DNA of 64,000 nt from Luteimonas arsenica (GTDB lineage Bacteria; Pseudomonadota; Gammaproteobacteria; Xanthomonadales; Xanthomonadaceae): NCBI RefSeq assembly GCF_004352825.1, contig NZ_SJRW01000001.1, forward strand, positions 248,001-312,000, in the 5' to 3' direction. The notes under the pieces were generated by a model, which worked only from the letters and a program-made list of their open reading frames with translations, was not told where the DNA came from and searched no databases. Both the position numbers and the translations under genes were made by a program. Shown here piece after piece: positions 8,699 through 18,898 of the stretch. Position 1 is the first letter of the stretch. The number at the start of each line of letters is the position of its first letter.

Positions 8699-9705
8699 GC
8701 GGTGGCTGCTCCTGTCGCGCGCAGGCCACCACCCCAGAGCTCCGGCGCCGGCGGCTGCAGCAGGCCGTCGCGCATGACCGTGCCGCCGGGATGGTCGTCG
8801 CTCAGCCACAGCGGGCCGTCGAGGTCGATGAACTCCGCGTGGCGGGCGACGTGCCAGGCCGGCGCGATGGCCAGCGAGGAACTGATCATGCAGCCGACCA
8901 TGACCCCGAAGCCCTGCGCGCGCGCCGCGTCCAGCAGCTCCAGCGCGGCGGTCAGGCCGCCGGTCTTGTCGAGCTTGATGTTGACCATCCGGTAGCGGCC
9001 GTGCAGCCGCGGCAGGTCGGCGGCGACGTGGCAGGATTCGTCCGCGCACAGCCGCACCACGGACTCGAAGCCGAGCAGGGCGTCGTCCTCGCCGGCGGGC
9101 AGGGGCTGTTCAAGCATGTCGATGCGGGCTTCGGCCAGCACCGGCTGCATGGCGTGCAGCAGGTCGAGGGTCCAGCTTTCGTTGGCATCGACGATGAGCC
9201 GGGCCGTCGGCAGCGCGCTGCGCACCGCACGGATCTGCGCGGCCGGATCGCTGGCGTCGACCTTGATCTTGACCTGGCCCAGGTGGGCAAGCGTGCGTGC
9301 GCTTGCGGCCATCCGCTCGGGCGTATCGATGCCGACGGTCTGCACGCTGGCCAGCGCCGGCAACGGGCCGGGCTGGCCGAGCAGGTTTGCCACCGACAGT
9401 CCCTGCCGCTGCGATTCCAGGTCCCACAGCGCGCAGTCCAGGGCGTTGCGCGCGGCGCCCGGGGGCAGCCGTTCGAGCAGCCCCCGGCGGTCGAGCCCGG
9501 TGCCGAAGGCGTCGGCCAGGGCGCCGGCCTCGGCGATCGCACCATCGACGTCCTGGCCGTAGCGGGCCAGGGGCATCGCTTCGCCGCGGCCGGTGCGGGC
9601 GCCATCGTGGATCGTCGCCACCACCACGTCCGCGGAGGTGCGCACCCCGCGTGCGATGCGGAAGGGCGTGGCCAGCGGATGGCTGGCCCGGGCCAGGCTC
9701 AGCAC
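8695..9705 (-). CDS. dgcA: Enolase-superfamily epimerase: DgcA-type N-acetyl-D-Glu racemase or L-Ala-D/L-Glu epimerase
   Basis: 336 residues from GTG 9705, which overlaps the upstream stop (GTGCTGA). The family's catalytic set is intact: K146-x-K148 (VKIKVD), D173 (VDANESW), E199 (LEQPLP), D222 (ADES) and K244 (NIKLDKTGG). These residues mark the dipeptide-epimerase branch of the mandelate-racemase/muconate-lactonizing group. L-Ala-D/L-Glu epimerases recycle murein dipeptides. The DgcA branch racemises N-acetyl-D-Glu made by DgcN. Direct coupling to a DUF1611/DgcN-type gene favours the second role, but the two cannot be separated by eye. It sits between that gene and the deacylase with overlaps on both sides. 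Confidence 0.82.
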   Translation of the reverse strand: MLSLARASHPLATPFRIARGVRTSADVVVATIHDGARTGRGEAMPLARYGQDVDGAIAEAGALADAFGTGLDRRGLLERLPPGAARNALDCALWDLESQRQGLSVANLLGQPGPLPALASVQTVGIDTPERMAASARTLAHLGQVKIKVDASDPAAQIRAVRSALPTARLIVDANESWTLDLLHAMQPVLAEARIDMLEQPLPAGEDDALLGFESVVRLCADESCHVAADLPRLHGRYRMVNIKLDKTGGLTAALELLDAARAQGFGVMVGCMISSSLAIAPAWHVARHAEFIDLDGPLWLSDDHPGGTVMRDGLLQPPAPELWGGGLRATGAATA

Positions 9706-10745
9706 GGCACGGAGTCCAGCAAGCGGTCGACGATCCGTGCCACGCCGTCGCGCACCGGATCCTGCGCCGGCAGGCCGAGCAGGTCCTCGGTCTCGCGGCA
9801 GGCGCGGGTGGCCTCGGCCGGATCGAGCTTGGAGGTGTTGAGCGCGATGCCGACGGCGACCGCCCCGGGGTTGGTCAGCTGCGCCGCGGCCAGGTTGGCC
9901 GCCAGCGTGGTGCGCAGGTCCGGCACCGGGTAGTGCCTGAGCCCGCGCATGTGCGGCCGGCCCGGCTCGTGGCACAGCACCAGCGCGTCGGGCTGGGCGC
10001 CGTGCAGCAATCCCAGCGACACGCCGGCATAGGACGGATGGAACAGCGAACCCTGGCCTTCGATCAGGTCCCAGCCGCCGTCGTGGCGTTCGGGCGAGAG
10101 CCATTCGATGCCGCCGGAGATGAAGTCGGCCACCACCGCATCGATCGGGATGCCGCGCCCGGCGATGAAGATGCCGGTCTGGCCCGTGGCCCGGAAGTCG
10201 GCGGCGAGCCCGCGCGCGCGCATTTCGGTTTCCAGCGCCAGCGTGGTGTACATCTTGCCGGTCGAGCAGTCGGTGCCGACGGTCAGCAGTCGGCGCCCGG
10301 CGCGCCGGAGGCCGTTGCCGACCGGCGTGGCCGGCGGGTTGCGGGCGTCGAACAGGTGGCGGCCATTGCGGCGCGCGGCTTCGACGATGGCCGGGTGCGA
10401 GGCCAGCCGCTCGTGCAGGCCGGAGGCGACGTTCATGCCAGCGTCCAGTGCCGCGACGATGTCCGCGACCGAGTCCGACCCCAGCCGCCCGCCGGCATTG
10501 GCCACGCCGACGATCATGGTGTTGGCGCCGGCGTCGCGGGCTTCGGCGAAACCCATGTCCGGCACGTGGACGGTGGTCCTGCACTCCGGCCCGCGGAACT
10601 GGCCCACGCACCACTCCGGCCGGAACTGCACCAGCCCGCGCGCGGTCTTGGCGGCCAGGTCGTCCGCCGCGTTGCCCAGGTAGAGCAGGAACGGTGGCGG
10701 CCAGTGCGGGGCTTCTGCGGTGGCGGCGGGAAGGGCGATCGACAT
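9699..10745 (-). CDS. dgcN: DUF1611 family protein, DgcN-type D-glutamate N-acetyltransferase
   Basis: 348 residues from ATG 10745; upstream in-frame ATG 10841 would add a low-complexity tail overlapping the operator. The N-terminal domain carries VPDMGFAEARDAGANTMIVG. The C-terminal domain has a P-loop-like G157-TDCSTGK-164 followed by FRATGQTGIFIAGRGIPIDA. This matches DUF1611. Members next to an enolase-family epimerase were named DgcN and reported to acetylate D-Glu ahead of racemisation by DgcA. Here it is the first gene of the operon dgcN-dgcA-deacylase-gltS. The function is assigned from family and context, not from a visible active site. The Shine-Dalgarno is weak (AGGA 11 nt upstream). 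Confidence 0.75.
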   Translation of the reverse strand: MSIALPAATAEAPHWPPPFLLYLGNAADDLAAKTARGLVQFRPEWCVGQFRGPECRTTVHVPDMGFAEARDAGANTMIVGVANAGGRLGSDSVADIVAALDAGMNVASGLHERLASHPAIVEAARRNGRHLFDARNPPATPVGNGLRRAGRRLLTVGTDCSTGKMYTTLALETEMRARGLAADFRATGQTGIFIAGRGIPIDAVVADFISGGIEWLSPERHDGGWDLIEGQGSLFHPSYAGVSLGLLHGAQPDALVLCHEPGRPHMRGLRHYPVPDLRTTLAANLAAAQLTNPGAVAVGIALNTSKLDPAEATRACRETEDLLGLPAQDPVRDGVARIVDRLLDSVPC

Positions 10746-10838
10746 GGCCGGTGGCGTCCTGTGCGGCCCGGGCGGGCAGGGGGGACTCCATCTTCTGCCC
10801 TGCACCCGGGCCCCGCCATTGAAAAGATGCCCGCCGCG

Positions 10839-10855
10839 CATAACCGCGGGTTATG
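10839..10855. promoter_or_regulatory. Perfect palindrome CATAACC-GCG-GGTTATG between dgcN and maeB
   Basis: Two 7-bp arms pair exactly around a 3-bp centre, with a T-N11-A core typical of LysR-type operators. It lies 94 bp before the dgcN start. On that strand a possible -10 (TTCAAT, 10823-10818) is spaced so that the palindrome covers the -35 position. A diverged copy lies at 672-688. It could serve dgcN, maeB or both. No regulator gene is adjacent. Confidence 0.5.
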
Positions 10856-10928
10856 GCAGCGCAGTGGGGCGGGCCGCGGTGGTCCGGCCTGATGCCACCG
10901 GCGCGGGGTCGCCACCGGGCCAAGGGGC

Positions 10929-10934
10929 TAGAAT
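10929..10934 (+). promoter_or_regulatory. Probable -10 element of maeB (TAGAAT)
   Basis: TAGAAT in the context GGGGCTAGAATGG, 29 bp before the maeB start codon. There is no convincing -35. The same hexamer precedes aceE and glmU in this window. Confidence 0.45.
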
Positions 10935-10963
10935 GGAACGTCCGCACGAACCGCAGCCACGCC

Positions 10964-13279
<2,316 letters not shown>

Positions 13280-13288
13280 TCCGCGTGG

Positions 13289-13642
13289 TCAGGCGGTAGC
13301 CAGGGAGCGCGCCAGCGCCACCACCGGTCCGAGGTCGTCCTTCAGCACCACGGCGTCCGCTTCGGGCAGGTCCTCGTTGCCGTGCAGGGCGCCGGTGAGG
13401 AACACGAAGCACGCGGCCGGCACGCGGAGGCGCACCGCCGCCATCGCCTCGGACCCCGACCAGCCGGGCAGGTTCAGGTCGCACAGGACCAGCTGCGGCT
13501 CGAAGCCGGCCAGTGCGGCGTCCAGGGCGGCTTCGTGGCAGAGGCTGCGGCATTCGACCGCAAGCCCCCCTTCGCGCAGCGCGAACTCGGTGAGTTCGGC
13601 ATCGTCGCGCGAGTCGTCCACGATCAGCACCCTGATCGCCAC
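13289..13642 (-). CDS. Single-domain response regulator (receiver only)
   Basis: 117 residues forming one receiver domain: acidic pair D9/D10, phospho-acceptor D55 (LVLCDLNLPGWSG), T83 (FLTG) and K101 (VVLKDD). There is no output domain. It is the last gene of a three-gene signalling operon, 4 bp after the other receiver gene. It probably passes phosphate from the kinase upstream or acts through protein contact. Confidence 0.88.
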   Translation of the reverse strand: MAIRVLIVDDSRDDAELTEFALREGGLAVECRSLCHEAALDAALAGFEPQLVLCDLNLPGWSGSEAMAAVRLRVPAACFVFLTGALHGNEDLPEADAVVLKDDLGPVVALARSLATA

Positions 13643-13646
13643 CGGC

Positions 13647-14087
13647 TCAGCCCTCGGAGGGGCTTTCGTTGAGCACCGCCCAGAACTTGCCGAGCGTGCG
13701 CACGGCTTCGAAGAACTGGTCGACGTCGACCGGCTTGACCACGTAGGCGTTGACGCCCAGGTCCCAACTGCGGGCGAGGTCGTTCTCTTCCCGCGAAGAC
13801 GACAGGATCACCACCGGCATGCGCCTGAGGCTCTCGTGCTGGCGCAGCTGGGTGAGCACTTCCAGGCCGTCCATGCGCGGCATCTTGATGTCCAGCAGCA
13901 GCACAGCCGGATCACCCTCGGGGCGGTCGGCGAACTTGCCGCGGCGGAACAGGTAGTCCAGCGCCTCGACGCCGTCCTCGACGTGGACGATGGGATTGGC
14001 GAGGTGGGCGTCGCGCAGCGCGTCGATCGCCATCTCTGCGTCGTGCGGGCTGTCCTCGGCGAGGAGGATCGTGCGGATGGCGGTCAT
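13647..14087 (-). CDS. Single-domain response regulator, Rcp1/CheY-like
   Basis: 146 residues: E11/D12, D66 in LLLDIKMPRMDG, Ser in ILSSSREE, and K118 in YVVKPVD. The loop DYLFRRGKFADRPEGDP between strand 2 and the phospho-Asp is typical of Rcp1-type regulators that partner phytochrome-like kinases. Its ATG overlaps the kinase stop (ATGA, 14084-14087), so the two are translationally coupled and very likely cognate. Confidence 0.9.
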   Translation of the reverse strand: MTAIRTILLAEDSPHDAEMAIDALRDAHLANPIVHVEDGVEALDYLFRRGKFADRPEGDPAVLLLDIKMPRMDGLEVLTQLRQHESLRRMPVVILSSSREENDLARSWDLGVNAYVVKPVDVDQFFEAVRTLGKFWAVLNESPSEG

Positions 14088-15883
14088 GCGGTCTTGCTCC
14101 GTTGGCTCAGGTCGAGGTTGGCGGGGAGGGTGAAGTGGAAGGTGGCGCCCTTGCCGGGCTCGGCTTCGGCCCAGATGCGGCCATTGTGGCGGGTGATCAC
14201 GCGCTTGGCGCTGGCCAGGCCGATGCCGGTGCCGCTGAACTCGCTGGGCGCGTGCAGGCGCTGGAACACGCCGAACAGCTTGCCGGCGTAGGCCATGTCG
14301 AAGCCGGCGCCATTGTCGGTCACGGTGAAGACGTGCTCACCGTCGTCGCCGCGGCGATGTTCGACGCTGACCACGGCGGGTTCGCTGCCGGTGCTGTACT
14401 TCACCGCGTTGCCCAGCAGGTTGCCCCAGACCTGGCGCAGCATGTTCTCGTCGGCGACCAGCACCGGCATCGGACCGATGCGCCAGTCGACGTGGTGGCC
14501 GGGGTGGTCGTGGGAGACGTTGGAGTCCAGCATCGCCCGCGTTTCCTCCACCAGCGACTGCATGTCCACCGCCTGCAGGCGCAGGGCGCTACGGCCCAGG
14601 CGCGAGTAGACCAGCAGGTCGTCGATCAGCTCGGACATGCGCTTGGCCGAGCTGCCGATCACCTGGATGTAGTGCTCGCCCTTGTCGTCGATGCCCTCGC
14701 CGAGGTGGCGGCGCAGCTTGTCGGCGAAGCCGGCGATATGGCGCAGCGGCGCGCGCAGGTCGTGCGAGACCGAGTAGCTGAAGGCCTCGAGTTCGCGGTT
14801 GACGTCGGAGACCTGCTCGACCTTGCCCTCGAGCTGGCGGTTGAGGTCGCGGATGTGCTCTTCGCTGGCCTTCTGCAGGCTGATGTCGCTGGCGGTGACC
14901 AGGGCGACGCTGTCGTCGCTGTCGGGCAGCTCCATCATGCGCGCGTTCACCAGCATGGTCCGCTCGAGTCCGTCGGCGGTGCGCTGCTGCAGTTCGTAGT
15001 CCCACAGCTCCCGGCCGCGGCCGCTGACGTCGCGCAGCCGGCGCAGGGCTTCGCCATCGTTCCAGGCGCCGTTGCCGACCTCGGCCAGGGGGCGGCCGCG
15101 GGCGTCGTCGTCGATGCCGAAGAGCTCCGAGAACGCCGCGTTGTGCATCACGATGCGCAGGTCGCCGTCGAGCAGAACGATCGGCTCGCGCACGGTGTCG
15201 AGCACCGCGGCCGAACGGCGGTTTGCGCGCTGCGAGGCGGTCTCGGCGTGGCTGCGGCGATCGGCGTCGCGCATGGCCAGGGTCGCCAGGCCGACGAGCA
15301 GGAGGATCTGCGCGGCCAGGGTGCCGTAGGACAGCCAGTCGGCCTGGCGGCGCGCGCGGTCGGCCACCGCCATCCGGTCGGCCAGGAATTTGCGTTCGGC
15401 GCGGATCATCTCCGCGATCGGCTCCTGCACGGGGAAGTGTTCAGCCAGGCGCTGCAGCTCTACGCCGTCGATGGCGCCGGTGTCGTCCTGCAGGCGTCCG
15501 ATCTGGTCCAGGCGCTGGTTGATGCTCTGGCGCAGGATGCCGATGCGCACCTGCTGCTCGGCCGAATCGCGGGTCAGCGCCTCCAGCCGGTCCAGCGTCG
15601 GCACCACGATGGTGCGGCTGTAATCGAGGCGCTGCTCGAGGATCGGTGCACGCGCACCCAGCGCACGTTCCAGCGAGGCCGCCTCGATGTTGCGCACGGC
15701 GGCATTGACCAGTTGCACCGCGGCCTCGACCTCCAGCGTGTGCGCCACCAGCGCCTCCGCGTCGCGGATGCGGTCTTCGGCGGCGCGCAGCAGCAGGAAG
15801 GGCACGACCACGATCACCAGCACCGCCGCCAGCAGCAGCGGCACCCGCCAGCGCGGGTCGAACCGGAACGAAACGGGAGGCAT
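14084..15883 (-). CDS. Membrane histidine kinase (CHASE3-like sensor, PAS, HisKA, HATPase)
   Basis: 599 residues. TM1 is about 14-33 and TM2 about 183-204. They flank a helical periplasmic domain of about 150 residues resembling CHASE3 (VQLVNAAVRNIEAASLERAL). A PAS domain follows (about 224-335, EPIVLLDGDLRIVMHNAAF), then HisKA with H374 in SVSHDLRAPL. The ATPase has N-box GNLLGNAVKYS, DNGAGFD and GTGIGLASAKR. The HisKA/ATPase type is that of bacteriophytochrome-like kinases, which fits the Rcp1-like partner. The ligand is unknown. Start ATG 15883 has no clear Shine-Dalgarno; the next genes are coupled to it. Confidence 0.9.
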   Translation of the reverse strand: MPPVSFRFDPRWRVPLLLAAVLVIVVVPFLLLRAAEDRIRDAEALVAHTLEVEAAVQLVNAAVRNIEAASLERALGARAPILEQRLDYSRTIVVPTLDRLEALTRDSAEQQVRIGILRQSINQRLDQIGRLQDDTGAIDGVELQRLAEHFPVQEPIAEMIRAERKFLADRMAVADRARRQADWLSYGTLAAQILLLVGLATLAMRDADRRSHAETASQRANRRSAAVLDTVREPIVLLDGDLRIVMHNAAFSELFGIDDDARGRPLAEVGNGAWNDGEALRRLRDVSGRGRELWDYELQQRTADGLERTMLVNARMMELPDSDDSVALVTASDISLQKASEEHIRDLNRQLEGKVEQVSDVNRELEAFSYSVSHDLRAPLRHIAGFADKLRRHLGEGIDDKGEHYIQVIGSSAKRMSELIDDLLVYSRLGRSALRLQAVDMQSLVEETRAMLDSNVSHDHPGHHVDWRIGPMPVLVADENMLRQVWGNLLGNAVKYSTGSEPAVVSVEHRRGDDGEHVFTVTDNGAGFDMAYAGKLFGVFQRLHAPSEFSGTGIGLASAKRVITRHNGRIWAEAEPGKGATFHFTLPANLDLSQRSKTA

Positions 15884-16002
15884 GTGGTCGGCGGGATCCC
15901 CTGGACAGGACGACCGGTCGCAGCGCGTACCGGCCACGGGATCATGCGCGAAGCGGGCCCCGGGGGCAACGCCGGCGCCGGCAGGTCGGGGGAGCGGGCT
16001 GG

Positions 16003-16008
16003 TAGAAT
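16003..16008 (+). promoter_or_regulatory. Probable -10 element of aceE (TAGAAT)
   Basis: TAGAAT in CTGGTAGAATCGGG, 55 bp before the aceE start, in the gap between the divergent histidine kinase and aceE. The -35 is not obvious. Confidence 0.45.
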
Positions 16009-16063
16009 CGGGGGTTCCACGAATCCCGAATGACACGGCCGGCGCGCCGTGTGGAGCACGAGC

Positions 16064-18757
16064 ATGAACAGTTGGCTGAACGACGTCCTCGACAACGATC
16101 CGGATCCGACCGAGTCCCGCGAATGGCTCGAGTCCCTGAAGGCGGTCATCGACGCCGATGGGCCGGAGCGGGCGCACCAGCTGCTGGAAGGCATGGTCGA
16201 GCTGACGCGCCGCGCCGGCGCCCACCTGCCGTTCGCGCCGACCACCGAGTACATCAACACCATTCCCCCGCACCTGGAGCCGAAGATCCCCGGCGACCAG
16301 ACCCTGGAATGGAAGATCCGCTCGATCATCCGCTGGAACGCGATGGCGATGGTGGTGCGTGCCAACCGCAAGCCGGGCGATCTCGGCGGCCACATCGCCA
16401 GCTTCGCCTCCAGCGCCACGCTCTACGACGTCGGCTTCAACCACTTCTGGCGTGCGCCGTCCGAAGATCACCCCGGCGATCTGCTCTACATTCAGGGCCA
16501 TTCCTCGCCCGGCATCTACGCGCGCTCCTTCCTGGAAGGCCGCCTGACCGAGTCGCAGATCGACCACCTGCGCATGGAGGTCGACGGCCGCGGCATTTCC
16601 TCGTACCCGCACCCGTGGCTGATGCCCGACTACTGGCAGACGCCGACGGTGTCGATGGGCCTGGGGCCGATCGCCGCGATCTACCAGGCGCGCAACTGGA
16701 AGTACCTCGAGGCCCGTGGCCTGATGCCGAAGTCCGACCGCAAGGTCTGGTGTTTCCTCGGCGACGGCGAGACCGACGAGCCCGAGAGCCTGGGTGCGAT
16801 CTCGATCGCCGGGCGCGAGGGCCTGGACAACCTGGTCTTCGTCATCAACTGCAACCTGCAGCGCCTGGATGGGCCGGTGCGCGGCAACGGCAAGATCATC
16901 CAGGAACTGGAAGGCAACTTCCGCGGCGCCGGCTGGAACGTCATCAAGACCATCTGGGGCAGCTACTGGGATCCGCTGCTGGCCCGCGACAAGGACGGCC
17001 TGCTGCGCAAGCTGATGATGGAAACCGTCGACGGCGAGTACCAGAACTGCAAGGCCTTCGGCGGCAAGTACACGCGCGACAACTTCTTCGGCAAGTACCC
17101 GGAGACGGCCGCGATGGTGGCCAGCCTGTCCGACGACGACATCTGGCGGCTCAACCGCGGCGGCCACGACCCGCACAAGGTCTACGCGGCCTACATGAAC
17201 GCGGTCGAGACCAAGGGCCAGCCGACCGTGATCCTGGCCAAGACGGTCAAGGGCTACGGCATGGGTTCGGCCGGCGAGGCGCTGAACCCGACCCACCAGA
17301 CCAAGAAGCTCGACGACGAGGCCGTGCGCGCCTTCCGCGACCGCTTCAAGATCCCGCTCGACGACGGGCAGCTCAAGGACGGCGCGGTGCCGTTCTACCA
17401 CCCGGGCGGGAAATCCGAGGAAATCGAGTACATGCTCGAGCGCCGCAAGGCGCTGGGCGGCTTCCTGCCGCAGCGACGCCGCAAGAGCACGCAGACGCTG
17501 GTCGCGCCGAAGCTCGAGGTCTTCGAGCGCCTGCTCAAGGACACCGGCGAGCGCGAGATCAGCACCACCATGGCCTTCGTGCAGACCCTGGGCATCATCC
17601 TGCGCGACAAGCAGGTCGGCCCGCGCGTGGTGCCGATCGTCTGCGACGAGGCGCGCACCTTCGGCATGGAGGGCCTGTTCCGCCAGATCGGCATCTACGC
17701 GCCCGATGGCCAGAAGTACAAGCCGGTCGATCGCGACCAGCTGATGTACTACCGCGAGGACGCCACCGGCCAGGTGCTGCAGGAAGGCATTTCCGAGGCC
17801 GGCGCCTTCGCTTCGTGGATGGCCTGCGCCACCAGCTACAGCACCAACGACCAGCCGATGCTGCCGTTCTACATCTATTACTCGATGTTCGGCTTCCAGC
17901 GCGTCGGCGACGCCGCCTGGCAGGCGGCGGACATGCGCGCACGAGGCTTCCTGCTCGGCGGCACCGCGGGCCGCACCACGCTCAACGGCGAGGGCCTGCA
18001 GCACGAGGACGGCCACAGCCACCTGCTGGCCGGCGCCATCCCCAACTGCCGCGCCTATGATCCGACCTTCGCCGGCGAAGTCGCGGTGATCGTGCAGCAC
18101 GGCATGGAGCGGATGCTCGACCAGCAGCAGGACGAGTACTGGTACCTCACGCTCATGAACGAGAACTACGCCCACCCGGCGCTGCCCGAGGGCGCGGCCG
18201 AGGGCGTGATCCGCGGCATGTACCTGCTCAAGGACGCCGGCAAGCCGAAGAAGGGCGAGCTGCGCGTGCAGCTGATGGGCTCGGGCACGATCCTGCGCGA
18301 GGCGATCGCCGCGGCGGAGCTGCTGGACAAGGACTTCGGCGTCACCGCCGACATCTGGTCCTGCCCGAGCTTCACCGAGCTGCGTCGCGACGGCTTCGAC
18401 GTCGAACGCTGGAACCGCCACAACCCCGAGGCGAAGAAGCCGCGCAAGGCCTACATCACGGAGCTGCTCGAGGGCCGCCAGGGCCCGGCGATCGCCGCCA
18501 CCGATTACGTGCGCGCCTTCGCCGACCAGGTCCGCGCCTTCGTGCCGATGACCTACACCGTGCTGGGTACCGACGGCTTCGGCCGCTCGGACACCCGCGC
18601 CAACCTGCGCCGGCACTTCGAGGTCGACCGCTTCCACATCGCCCACGCCGCCATCGACGCGCTGGCGAAGGACGGCAGCATGACCGCCAAGGACGCGGCG
18701 CGGGCGCTGAAGCTCTACAAGATCGACACCGACCGGCCGAATCCGCTGCACGCCTGA
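16064..18757 (+). CDS. aceE: Pyruvate dehydrogenase E1 component (homodimeric)
   Basis: 897 residues, matching the single-chain E1 of gammaproteobacteria (about 887). The thiamine-diphosphate motif is visible as G233-DGETDEPES ... VINCNLQ. Other hallmarks are HSSPGIYARSFLEGRL, YGMGSAGEALNPTHQ and the C-terminal GTDGFGRSDTRANLRRHFEVD. It decarboxylates pyruvate and acetylates the lipoyl arms of E2. ATG 16064 has GGAG at 16052-16055; the GTG at 16049 lacks an upstream site. E2 and E3 are not adjacent but lie 20 kb downstream at 38422-41677, and no pdhR-like regulator is present. Confidence 0.97.
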   Translation: MNSWLNDVLDNDPDPTESREWLESLKAVIDADGPERAHQLLEGMVELTRRAGAHLPFAPTTEYINTIPPHLEPKIPGDQTLEWKIRSIIRWNAMAMVVRANRKPGDLGGHIASFASSATLYDVGFNHFWRAPSEDHPGDLLYIQGHSSPGIYARSFLEGRLTESQIDHLRMEVDGRGISSYPHPWLMPDYWQTPTVSMGLGPIAAIYQARNWKYLEARGLMPKSDRKVWCFLGDGETDEPESLGAISIAGREGLDNLVFVINCNLQRLDGPVRGNGKIIQELEGNFRGAGWNVIKTIWGSYWDPLLARDKDGLLRKLMMETVDGEYQNCKAFGGKYTRDNFFGKYPETAAMVASLSDDDIWRLNRGGHDPHKVYAAYMNAVETKGQPTVILAKTVKGYGMGSAGEALNPTHQTKKLDDEAVRAFRDRFKIPLDDGQLKDGAVPFYHPGGKSEEIEYMLERRKALGGFLPQRRRKSTQTLVAPKLEVFERLLKDTGEREISTTMAFVQTLGIILRDKQVGPRVVPIVCDEARTFGMEGLFRQIGIYAPDGQKYKPVDRDQLMYYREDATGQVLQEGISEAGAFASWMACATSYSTNDQPMLPFYIYYSMFGFQRVGDAAWQAADMRARGFLLGGTAGRTTLNGEGLQHEDGHSHLLAGAIPNCRAYDPTFAGEVAVIVQHGMERMLDQQQDEYWYLTLMNENYAHPALPEGAAEGVIRGMYLLKDAGKPKKGELRVQLMGSGTILREAIAAAELLDKDFGVTADIWSCPSFTELRRDGFDVERWNRHNPEAKKPRKAYITELLEGRQGPAIAATDYVRAFADQVRAFVPMTYTVLGTDGFGRSDTRANLRRHFEVDRFHIAHAAIDALAKDGSMTAKDAARALKLYKIDTDRPNPLHA

Positions 18758-18825
18758 GTTCGAGGAAGCGCCCCGCCCGGAACGGACGCGGCGCTTCCGC
18801 CGGCCCGGCAGGGTCCCGTAAACGC

Positions 18826-18851
18826 GAAGGCACGCCCTTGGGCGTGCCTTC
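18826..18851. terminator. Hairpin terminator between aceE and the collagen-like gene
   Basis: The arms 18826-18837 and 18840-18851 pair over 12 bp (GAAGGCACGCCC with its complement) around a tiny loop. There is no long T-run. A second inverted repeat (GGAAGCGCC, 18764-18772 with 18790-18798) lies between it and the aceE stop. The placement between convergent genes suggests bidirectional termination. Confidence 0.6.
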
Positions 18852-18898
18852 GTACTTCATGGCGGGGGCGTCCGTGCCCCCCGGTGCCTGCCCTGGTG

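Noticed and set aside
10746..10841. Upstream ATG at 10841 for the DUF1611 gene
   Set aside because: The extra 32 residues are low-complexity, overlap the palindrome and the likely promoter, and lack family similarity.
14084..18751. 1555-residue minus-strand frame that seems to join aceE antisense to a histidine kinase
   Set aside because: Only the part from ATG 15883 onward is kinase; the rest is antisense to aceE, which has full family motifs.
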